36,303 nt of DNA from Mucilaginibacter flavus (GTDB lineage: Bacteria > Bacteroidota > Bacteroidia > Sphingobacteriales > Sphingobacteriaceae), in contig NZ_JAUFPS010000085.1 in NCBI RefSeq assembly GCF_030409315.1, positions 1 to 36,303 on the forward strand. The letters are read 5' to 3'. Positions 16,087 to 22,780 of this stretch are shown here, one piece after another. The first letter of the stretch is position 1. Each line of letters starts with the position of its first letter. A program made the translations under genes and the position numbers. The notes under the pieces were generated by a model. It had not been told where the DNA came from, searched no databases, and saw only the letters and a program-made list of their open reading frames with translations.

Positions 16087-16604
16087 GATCAGCAATCATA
16101 GCATTCGCCATTTTACTGGCAACCGTATTTGGGGCCAATGCCCAACATTTAAAAGCCACTAAAGGCCACGAAAATAACCCTTATTATTCCAATACCGATA
16201 TTAAGCCGCTTAAGGTTAGTGATGCCGAGTGGAAAAAAATTCTTTCACCTGCCCTGTATGCAACCGCGCGCGAACAGGCCACCGAGCAGCCTTTTACAGG
16301 CCAGTACTGGGATAAAACCGCCAAGGGAACTTACTATTGCGCTGTTTGCGGTAACAAACTATTCCGCTCTGATGCCAAGTTTGCCAGCAATTGCGGCTGG
16401 CCGAGTTTTTATGAAGCGGTACGTAAAAACAGCGTGATTTATAAAGATGATGACTCGCACGGCATGCAACGTACCGAAGTTATTTGCGCTCGCTGCAACT
16501 CGCACCTGGGGCATATATTTGATGACGGCCCGCCGCCTACATTCAAACGCTTTTGTATGAACTCCATTTCGCTGGATTTTCAGCCAGATGCATTGGGCAA
16601 ATAA
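16083..16604 (+). CDS. msrB: exported peptide-methionine (R)-S-oxide reductase
   Basis: MsrB reduces the R epimer of methionine sulfoxide in proteins. The 173-residue protein starts in an ATGA overlap with msrA and has a signal peptide (1-20, ending ANAQ). The MsrB domain starts near residue 45 (VSDAEWKKILSPALYATAR). Zinc cysteines are C86/C89 (CAVCG) and C135/C138 (CARC); the catalytic cysteine is C158 in RFCMNSISLDF. SNCGWPSFYEA and HLGHIFDDGPPPTFKRF are conserved family motifs. No electron-donor gene (thioredoxin or MsrQ-like) is next to the pair, so the periplasmic reductant must come from elsewhere. Confidence 0.96.
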   Translation: MRSAIIAFAILLATVFGANAQHLKATKGHENNPYYSNTDIKPLKVSDAEWKKILSPALYATAREQATEQPFTGQYWDKTAKGTYYCAVCGNKLFRSDAKFASNCGWPSFYEAVRKNSVIYKDDDSHGMQRTEVICARCNSHLGHIFDDGPPPTFKRFCMNSISLDFQPDALGK

Positions 16605-16666
16605 TTTAACATTTTCCTATGTCTGCTTTTCATTAATTATTCATTTATTCCATTTAACTTTATAAA

Positions 16667-17239
16667 ATGTCTTCCCATCATATCGTTCGCGAAAAACAGG
16701 AACCTGCTCTACTGGTGCTGGGGATAGACAATTTTGAAGAGGAACTGCTGGGTCAACTACTGGAATGGAGCCCTACAGTGATTACCACTCCCGATACCGC
16801 CGAAAAATTAAACAGTTTTGGGATTAAGGTTGATGGCATAATTACCAATGGCGAGGCCGATTCATTGCAGGAAGACATTAAGTTAATTCCTGTTGATAAC
16901 GATAGCCTGGCAGTATCAGCCTTAAAGTATTTAACAGCTAATGGCTACCCGGCAGTGAACATTATAACAGACGAAGCGGAGTTAAGCATCTTTTTGCCTT
17001 ACGCCGACAAAATAAACCTGGTTATTTTTAACGCCAGGCAAAAAATTTATCCGGTAACAACGGGTTTCAGCAAGTGGAAACCGGCGGGTGAGCAAATTGA
17101 AATAATTACACCAACTAAAATACTAAAATACAGTGGCTTGCAAAACACATCGGCAGGTATTTATAGTACTACCGATGATGGTTTTTTTAGTCTGCAGTTT
17201 GAGCAGCCATTTTTGCTGATTGCCGAGGCTTTAAATTAG
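16667..17239 (+). CDS. thiamine pyrophosphokinase-like protein lacking the usual active-site motifs
   Basis: The 190-residue protein has no signal peptide. Its layout follows thiamine pyrophosphokinase: LLVLGIDNFEEEL, a VITTPDTAEKLNSFGIKVDGIITNGEADS segment where the enzyme has its GDFDS motif (residues 56-66), VDNDSLAVSALKYLTANG in place of the Asp/Thr-rich TD motif, and a C-terminal beta part with GFSKWKPAGEQIEII. The GGRxDH motif that should follow is absent (ITDEAELSIFLPYADK instead). It may therefore be a non-catalytic relative or a sensor. I recall similar proteins being labelled thiamine pyrophosphokinase in related genomes, but could not check. It starts 62 bp after msrB on the same strand. 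Confidence 0.6.
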   Translation: MSSHHIVREKQEPALLVLGIDNFEEELLGQLLEWSPTVITTPDTAEKLNSFGIKVDGIITNGEADSLQEDIKLIPVDNDSLAVSALKYLTANGYPAVNIITDEAELSIFLPYADKINLVIFNARQKIYPVTTGFSKWKPAGEQIEIITPTKILKYSGLQNTSAGIYSTTDDGFFSLQFEQPFLLIAEALN

Positions 17240-17418
17240 TAAGCCACACACAATAAAAAGGCAATTTAAGGGTTGTTGTTGGGGTGAAAATTACATTGGT
17301 GCGCTTTTTGTAATATATATTGCAAAAAATATTGAAACGCGATTAAACCGTTTAAACATTTTTTAGTCTATATATTACAACCAGCAGAATTAAGCTGAAC
17401 AGTTAAAATTTTTCAATC

Positions 17419-18501
17419 ATGAAAAGGGCATATAAAAATTTATTCACATTGGCTTTAGGAGGCTTGTTAAGCCTTTCTTTAGCGTTTACCGCAAATGCAC
17501 AACGTAGAGGTGGTGGCGGCGGAAGCAGCGGCGGTGGCGGTGGCTCCCGTTCCGGCGGCGGTGGTGGCGGTAGTGTTGGCGTTTCCCGTCCATCAGGCGG
17601 TGGCGGCAGCATAGGTGTTGCACGTCCTTCATTTAACGGAGGTGGCGGTGGTCAGCGTACAGCTGTAGCTCCATCACGTGGCTTTAGCGGAAACGGCAAT
17701 GTAGCCGTTGCACCGCAACGCGGTAATTACGGTTATGGCAACAGGGGCAATGTTTCTGTAGCGCCACAACGTAGCGCGGTAGCCGGCGGTCAACGTGTTT
17801 ACAGCAATGGTACAGGCACCCGTACCTACAGCAGCTTAGACAGGCGTTCTTACAACGGCGGTCGTGGTTCATACTATAGCGGCGGTGCCGGTTACGGTAC
17901 CCGTGTTTACGGTGGTTACCGTTATGGTGGCCGTGGCGGTTATTTTGGCAGCCATTACTACTATCCATATCATAACTATTACAGCTCATACTATTTACCA
18001 CGTATTGGCTTTAGCATAGGCTTTTTACCTTACGGATACTATCCGTTCTGGTATGGCGATTACCAATACTATTACAGCGATGGTTTATACTACCGTCAAT
18101 ACAATGACCAGTACACCGTAGTTGAACCGCCGGTAGGTGCCGAAGTTAAAAGCTTACCAAATGATGCCAAATCAATTATGATCAATGGCGAACAGTATTA
18201 CGAGTCAAATGGTGTTTACTATCAACCATATACTAAAGACGATGGCACCCAGGTTTATGTAATTGCCGGCAAAGATGGTGAGTTGAATACCGATAACGGT
18301 GGCAACGGAGATGTACAACAAGGCCCGCAAATTGGCGATATTGTTACCAACCTGCCAGATGATTGCAGGAAAATAAAGATCAACGGCGAAAAATTATATG
18401 TTTCTCCGGATGGTTTTTACTACCAGGAAAGCAGGAACAACAATGGCGATACCGTTTACAAAATTGTAGGTACCCCATCTGACGAGCCCGATAATCAATA
18501 A
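17419..18501 (+). CDS. exported Gly/Tyr-rich protein, DUF6515-like
   Basis: The 360-residue protein has a signal peptide (about 1-27, ending ANAQ), then a strongly Gly/Ser/Arg-rich segment (28-100) with runs of four to five glycines, an Asn/Gly/Tyr segment (100-180), and an aromatic YYYPYHNYYSSYY stretch that leads to a more ordered C-terminus. The C-terminus holds two similar modules: one around residues 235-280 (VKSLPNDAKSIMINGEQYY) and one around 310-350 (VTNLPDDCRKIKINGEKLY), both followed by an aromatic GxYYQ core. This matches DUF6515 as I know it. Function is unknown; a surface or matrix role is a guess. A terminator follows. The GC skew of the Gly-codon segment reflects composition, not transfer. 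Confidence 0.8.
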   Translation: MKRAYKNLFTLALGGLLSLSLAFTANAQRRGGGGGSSGGGGGSRSGGGGGGSVGVSRPSGGGGSIGVARPSFNGGGGGQRTAVAPSRGFSGNGNVAVAPQRGNYGYGNRGNVSVAPQRSAVAGGQRVYSNGTGTRTYSSLDRRSYNGGRGSYYSGGAGYGTRVYGGYRYGGRGGYFGSHYYYPYHNYYSSYYLPRIGFSIGFLPYGYYPFWYGDYQYYYSDGLYYRQYNDQYTVVEPPVGAEVKSLPNDAKSIMINGEQYYESNGVYYQPYTKDDGTQVYVIAGKDGELNTDNGGNGDVQQGPQIGDIVTNLPDDCRKIKINGEKLYVSPDGFYYQESRNNNGDTVYKIVGTPSDEPDNQ

Positions 18502-18523
18502 TAAAAATTCAATTTTAAATACC

Positions 18524-18559
18524 AAAAACGGCCGCTTCAATCATGAAGTGGCCGTTTTT
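18524..18559 (+). terminator. rho-independent terminator after the DUF6515 gene
   Basis: Sixteen-base arms (18524-18539 and 18544-18559) with one G-T wobble, a 4-nt loop and a terminal T run. Confidence 0.85.
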
Positions 18560-18624
18560 GCTTTGGGGCAGACTAAGAAAATTATATACATGGAATTAAT
18601 TATAGATGACCAATTAAAAAAGAT

Positions 18625-18716
18625 GTCATGCTGAATTTATTTCAGCAACCCACAGGATAGGTAATCAACATGAAGTACACCAAGCATATGAGGTGCCGAA
18701 ACAAGTTCGGCATGAC
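18625..18716. repeat. 92-bp REP-like element with a hairpin at each end
   Basis: It opens with GTCATGCTGAA and closes with TTCGGCATGAC, whose reverse complement differs by one base. Each end is itself a hairpin: TGCTGAA / TTCAGCA around TTTAT, and TGCCGAA / TTCGGCA around ACAAG. GTCATGCTGAAC recurs at 35814-35825. This two-hairpin structure is typical of bacterial intergenic REP elements. Confidence 0.65.
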
Positions 18717-18866
18717 TTTGATGTATAAACAATGGCCCTTTTTACAGGCGCATGTCAATCAAGAATCAAATTTTACCGTACAAAGGGCCCTTCTAAATTT
18801 ATTTTCCTAATATGTACTCAATCCTTGGCAAAACACGTTGCTTTGCTATTATTACCCTACAAGCTT

Positions 18867-19628
18867 ATGAGCAATATCCTTCATATTTTAAACGGCGATG
18901 CAGCCCTTGACGGCTTTAACCAAACCGGACTTGATGGCGATGTAATGATTTGGCGCGAGGTGCTTTCTGAAGGCCCCTTGCAGGAAAACATTTTATCGGC
19001 CAGCTTTTGGGCCACCCGTTCAAAATGGATCAGTCAAAATGAGCCGCCCGAAGCTTATCAGCATAAGGTACTCGATGAATTGGAAAAACTTAACAGCCAG
19101 TATACCGAAATCAATTTATGGTTTGAGTTTGATTTGCATTGCCAGGTAAACCTACTGGGCGTATTGCGCATGCTCGCTCTGCACACGGATCTGTCAGCCC
19201 CGGCCATTTACCTGATCTGTCTTGCCGATTGCATACAATTTAACAATGCCAAAGGCCTGGGCGAATTAAACGGCAGCCAGTTTGAAGAATTATTTGATGC
19301 CCGCGAACACCTTAACGAATGGGAGTTTACCCTTGCCGCCGAAGCCTGGCAACTGTATGTAAACAATGATACCGAAGGTTTAGCCAAATGGCTTAATGAA
19401 AATACTTTTTGGGGAGGCCTGCCATTACTTAAACCAGCCCTAACCGCTCATTTAAAACGCGTACAAGTTAATGCCGAAGGCTTAAGTTATATTGAGCAAA
19501 AGCTGCTTGACATTTACAACAGCGGCACTAAAACAAAGCATGCTATATATACGGCATTCTGGAAAACAGAAGGCATTTTTGGTATGGGCGATTGGGAGAT
19601 AGATATTTACTTGAACCGGCTGGTTTAA
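18867..19628 (+). CDS. DUF1835 domain protein
   Basis: The protein from ATG 18867 has 253 residues and begins MSNILHILNGDAALDGF, followed by GDVMIWREVLSEGP, the signature start of DUF1835; the second half, with the DAREHLNEWEFTLAAEAWQLY stretch and the FGMGDWEIDIYLNRLV end, fits the DUF3658-type region often fused to it. A longer frame reaches back to 18732, but its extra 45 residues do not resemble the family. No signal peptide or membrane segment is seen. Family function is unknown to me. The gene stands alone between a repeat-bearing gap and a 110-bp inverted repeat element. Confidence 0.82.
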   Translation: MSNILHILNGDAALDGFNQTGLDGDVMIWREVLSEGPLQENILSASFWATRSKWISQNEPPEAYQHKVLDELEKLNSQYTEINLWFEFDLHCQVNLLGVLRMLALHTDLSAPAIYLICLADCIQFNNAKGLGELNGSQFEELFDAREHLNEWEFTLAAEAWQLYVNNDTEGLAKWLNENTFWGGLPLLKPALTAHLKRVQVNAEGLSYIEQKLLDIYNSGTKTKHAIYTAFWKTEGIFGMGDWEIDIYLNRLV

Positions 19629-19670
19629 AAGGGGCTGATTGTGTTGGAGTAAGAAGGATGGCCAAGTGCG

Positions 19671-19780
19671 AATCCCCTCTTGAGAGGGGCGGAGGGGTGT
19701 GTTTACAAACGCGATAAAACGCTGGCTAAACACACCCCTGCCACCGCTCAGACCAACGCGCCCCCTCTCAAGAGGAGATT
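19671..19780. repeat. 110-bp nested inverted repeat element
   Basis: Outer arms begin AATCCCCTCTTGAGAGGGG (19671-19689) and match the reverse complement of 19761-19780 with one mismatch. Inner arms AGGGGTGTGTTTA (19693-19705) and TAAACACACCCCT (19727-19739) pair perfectly. The element fills the gap between the convergent DUF1835 and GHL10 genes. CCCCTCTTGAGAGGGG is itself palindromic. It has no coding capacity and looks like a dispersed palindromic repeat. Confidence 0.75.
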
Positions 19781-19800
19781 AAAAAAATGACATCTTCCAA

Positions 19801-21360
19801 CTACGGCACCGTCACCGCAATCGTGGGCGATCTTTCACTTTCATTCTTCATCCTATCCAACGCCGTTACCACGTAAAAATAGGTTTTGCCCCTTTGTACC
19901 GTATTATCCTCGTAGCTTAAATTGGTGTTATACTCAATCTTCAGGATATTTTTAGGGTCATCTATATTGATCTTCTCGGCGTCAAAACGGTAAATCACAT
20001 AGCCATACACAGGTTCTTCGTCTTTAGCCAACGCCGGGGTAAGCCATTTAACGCTTACCGCGTTTTTATTTACAACCGGGCGGGCGGTAACATTTAAAGG
20101 CGGGTTTGGGGCGATTGAATCGCGCCAGAGCATTACCGGTGGCAGGGCAGGGTAACGGTAGTAGTTTTCCCTCAAAGAGTCGGTAACGCCAAGGGGGTTA
20201 TTGGTTAACGATGTGGAACTAAAGTATACGCTTCCCTGTATCCTGGGGTTATTTCTGATCAGCTTAATTTGCTCTGGCAATTGCGATGGGTTTTTAAAGG
20301 CCAGCGTTTTACGTTCATTAACGCGGTAAGCGGCCTGCCCAATGTACAGATGCCTTCCGTAAGTATTATCGCTCCACCAGCTTAACAATTTATCAAACGC
20401 GGCCGCGCGGTTGCCAATTGGCCAGTATAGCTGCGGGTTGATGTAATCTATCCACCCCTCTTTAAGCCACTGGCGCGAATCGGCGTAGTTTTCATAGTAC
20501 GATGAACCTCCGTTGGTTTCAGATCCTTCCTCGTTTTGCGATTTATTGGCCCAGATGCCGAACGGGCTAATACCGAACTTAATATTAGGATCATGCGCGT
20601 GTACGCTATCGGCAATCATTTTTATCAGCAAATCAACATTATGGCGGCGCCAGTCTTTAATGTTATCAAATCCTTCACCATACTTGGCGTAAGTAGCATC
20701 ATCATTAATTTTTTGGCCGGCAATGGGGTAGGGATAAAAATAATCGTCCATATGTACGCCATCCACATCATAATTATCCACCACATCCAATATCACCTGT
20801 ACAATATAATCGCGCACCTCGGGCAGGCCAGGGTTAAAGGTTTTGATACCGCCGTAGGTAAAAAACCACTCCGGTTTTATTTTGGTGATATGCTGCGGAC
20901 TAAGCGCCGCGAAGTTACCATCAAAAGTTGCCCGGTACGGGTTAAACCAGGCGTGCAGCTCCATCCCGCGTTTGTGGGCCTCGGTAATGGCAAACTCCAA
21001 CGGATCGTAATTAGGGCCCTGCCCCTGTTTGCCCATTAAATATTTTGACCATGGCTCGCGGCTTTTAGCATAAAAGGCATCGGCAGCAGGCCTTACCTGC
21101 AGCATAACGGCATTAATACCGGTTTCCTGGTGCGAGTTTAAAATATCAAGTAATTGTTTTTTTTGTTGATCGGCAGTTAATTTAGTGCTTGTTGGCCAGT
21201 CGATATTTACAACAGTAGCTATCCATACGCCCCTAAATTCACGCTTGGGCTGCATTTTAACTTCGGCGGGGGCGTTAGCAGGTTCAGCCGGTTGGGCCTT
21301 AACCTTTACAATAATAAACAGGGCAAATATCAGGAGTAAAAAGTGGCGGTATATATGCAT
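19801..21360 (-). CDS. GHL10 (DUF187) family glycoside hydrolase, exported
   Basis: The 519-residue protein has a signal peptide (1-22, ending VKAQ), then a GHL10 catalytic barrel: EFRGVWIATVVNIDWPTS near residues 40-57, INAVMLQVRPAADAFY, GMELHAWFNPYRA, DVDGVHMDDYFYPYP, IKFGISPFGIW and IDYINPQLYWP. The C-terminus (about 425-519) is a fibronectin type III-like module ending in YFYVVTALDRMKNESERSP. The family resembles B. subtilis YngK and may act on peptidoglycan or other envelope glycans; substrate is not shown by the sequence. A TATCTTTG promoter box lies just upstream. It is convergent with the DUF1835 gene. Confidence 0.9.
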   Translation of the reverse strand: MHIYRHFLLLIFALFIIVKVKAQPAEPANAPAEVKMQPKREFRGVWIATVVNIDWPTSTKLTADQQKKQLLDILNSHQETGINAVMLQVRPAADAFYAKSREPWSKYLMGKQGQGPNYDPLEFAITEAHKRGMELHAWFNPYRATFDGNFAALSPQHITKIKPEWFFTYGGIKTFNPGLPEVRDYIVQVILDVVDNYDVDGVHMDDYFYPYPIAGQKINDDATYAKYGEGFDNIKDWRRHNVDLLIKMIADSVHAHDPNIKFGISPFGIWANKSQNEEGSETNGGSSYYENYADSRQWLKEGWIDYINPQLYWPIGNRAAAFDKLLSWWSDNTYGRHLYIGQAAYRVNERKTLAFKNPSQLPEQIKLIRNNPRIQGSVYFSSTSLTNNPLGVTDSLRENYYRYPALPPVMLWRDSIAPNPPLNVTARPVVNKNAVSVKWLTPALAKDEEPVYGYVIYRFDAEKINIDDPKNILKIEYNTNLSYEDNTVQRGKTYFYVVTALDRMKNESERSPTIAVTVP

Positions 21361-21708
21361 TAAAGCGGATAAATTAAAAGCTGCAAAGATATAAAACTCA
21401 CATGGTACCCCTTTTATTATACTTTATAAAAATTGACGCTATATTGCGTTTTTGGCATTTTGTACTTATTTTTAGCCATTACCAATTGCCATTTTTCAAA
21501 TATGTTTTTCATGTAAATATCATAATTGAAACTTTTTTACGTTCAATAGCGTTGTGTGTTCAAACATAACCCACAGTTAAAATTGCATTAAACGCAGGTA
21601 TTACCAATTATTTTGGATATGCTTGTACATTAAACACCAAGGTTAAACAGTAGTTTTTAAAACACATACTGCTTTAAACTGTATATAAACATTAAACATT
21701 TAATTGCT
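21361..21708. other. divergent promoter region
   Basis: This AT-rich 348-bp gap lies between the divergent GHL10 and coiled-coil genes. Apart from the GHL10 -7 box I see no defined site, repeat or reading frame. Confidence 0.5.
21384..21391 (-). promoter_or_regulatory. -7 box upstream of the GHL10 gene
   Basis: On the minus strand it reads TATCTTTG, an exact TAnnTTTG. The leader would be about 17 nt. No clear -33 box. Confidence 0.45.
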
Positions 21709-22626
21709 ATGGAAAATCAATACGGGCAACAGCCACCTAAGAAAAATTCAAACGTAATTTATTTTTTGATTGTGGTGGTTTTGGCTTTATTAGGTACCGA
21801 CGTATACCTGTACTTGCAAAAGAATAAATCAGATGTGCGTATAGTTACTCAACAAGACGAGCAAACCCGCCTGAAAAAAGACCTGGATAGCCTTGAAGCG
21901 CAGGTGGAGCAGGTAAACGCGGGCAAAGCCAAAATGTCGGCCGAGTTGACTGCTAAAAATGATTCCCTGAAAGCTAAAATCAAAGTATTAAGGGTGCAAT
22001 TAGCCAAAGGCAAATTAACCAAAGCCGAATTGGTAAAAGCCGAAGAAGATGTTAAACAACTGCGGTATTTTGTAACCAAATACACTGCCGATATTGAAGA
22101 ACTGCACAAACAGAATACCAGCCTCACTAATGAGCGGGATACGCTGAAGCACAGCCTGGTCAACGCGGCTAAAAAAGCCGATACGCTCACCAAGCAAAAC
22201 CAGGATCTGGATGCCAAGGTAAAAGTGGCGCAGGCCCTCAAACTGGCCGAATCAAACATTGTAGCCTACAAAATTAGGGGTAGTGGCAAAGAGGTTGATG
22301 TTACAAGAGCAGGTCCGGCTAAAAAAATCAAAATAAACTTTACTGTGGCAAGCAACAGCTTAGCTACAAAAGGCATGCATGATATTTATATCCGCATTAT
22401 AGATCCAACCGGTAACCTGATCACCGCGCCGGACGGTGGTACATTTACCGCCGATAACTCCGATCTGCAATACACCTATAAAACCTCTATCGACTTTAAG
22501 GATGATGGCAGTGAGTACATTATTGACTGGGTTAACCCAACCCCTCCTTTTGTTAAAGGCACGTACACCGTAATACTTTATGCAGATGGTGGCACTATGG
22601 GTAAAACCGGCTTCACACTTAAATAA
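21709..22626 (+). CDS. membrane-anchored coiled-coil protein of unknown function
   Basis: I do not recognise this 305-residue protein as a named family. A short Gln/Pro-rich cytoplasmic start (MENQYGQQPPKKN) leads to one transmembrane helix (about 17-36). Then comes a long heptad-rich region (about 48-180) rich in Lys, Glu, Leu and Ala, clearly a coiled coil (for example ELHKQNTSLTNERDTLKHSL). The last 115 residues are predicted beta-rich, with IKINFTVASNSLATKGMHDIYIRIIDP and GTYTVILYADGG, suggesting an Ig-like domain. By this layout it is an inner-membrane protein with a periplasmic stalk and head. A strong terminator follows. A structural or sensing role in the envelope is a guess. Confidence 0.8.
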   Translation: MENQYGQQPPKKNSNVIYFLIVVVLALLGTDVYLYLQKNKSDVRIVTQQDEQTRLKKDLDSLEAQVEQVNAGKAKMSAELTAKNDSLKAKIKVLRVQLAKGKLTKAELVKAEEDVKQLRYFVTKYTADIEELHKQNTSLTNERDTLKHSLVNAAKKADTLTKQNQDLDAKVKVAQALKLAESNIVAYKIRGSGKEVDVTRAGPAKKIKINFTVASNSLATKGMHDIYIRIIDPTGNLITAPDGGTFTADNSDLQYTYKTSIDFKDDGSEYIIDWVNPTPPFVKGTYTVILYADGGTMGKTGFTLK

Positions 22627-22644
22627 GCTATTGAACTAAATATT

Positions 22645-22682
22645 AAAATCCCCGTTTTGAACATTCAAAACGGGGATTTTTG
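22645..22682 (+). terminator. rho-independent terminator after the coiled-coil gene
   Basis: Arms AAAATCCCCGTTTTGA and its perfect complement (22645-22660 and 22665-22680), loop ACAT, then T-rich sequence. Confidence 0.9.
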
Positions 22683-22705
22683 TTTTTAAACAAATTTGGG
22701 GCTAT

Positions 22706-22731
22706 AACTTTTTAATATTCTTTAAAAAGTT
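22706..22731. promoter_or_regulatory. AT-rich inverted repeat upstream of the hexosaminidase gene
   Basis: AACTTTTTAA and TTAAAAAGTT pair perfectly over 10 bp with a 6-nt spacer, 50 bp before the start. It could be an operator, but AT-rich palindromes also arise by chance here. Confidence 0.3.
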
Positions 22732-22780
22732 TAATTTGCGTAGCGTTTCCAATTAACGCGTTCTATAAACCATTTCTTTT

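Larger units (their letters stand above)
18502..18866. other. gene-free stretch with terminator and hairpin-ended repeat
   Basis: This 365-bp stretch holds the DUF6515 terminator (18524-18559) and a 92-bp repeat-like element (18625-18716). An upstream extension of the following reading frame to 18732 exists but reads as non-family sequence, so I place the next start at 18867. Confidence 0.6.

Noticed and set aside
18732..18866. Upstream extension of the DUF1835 frame
   Set aside because: Its 45 residues lack any family resemblance; the conserved MSNILHILNGD start is at 18867.
20536..21039. 167-codon plus-strand frame opposite the GHL10 gene
   Set aside because: It is antisense to conserved catalytic motifs and has no recognisable features.
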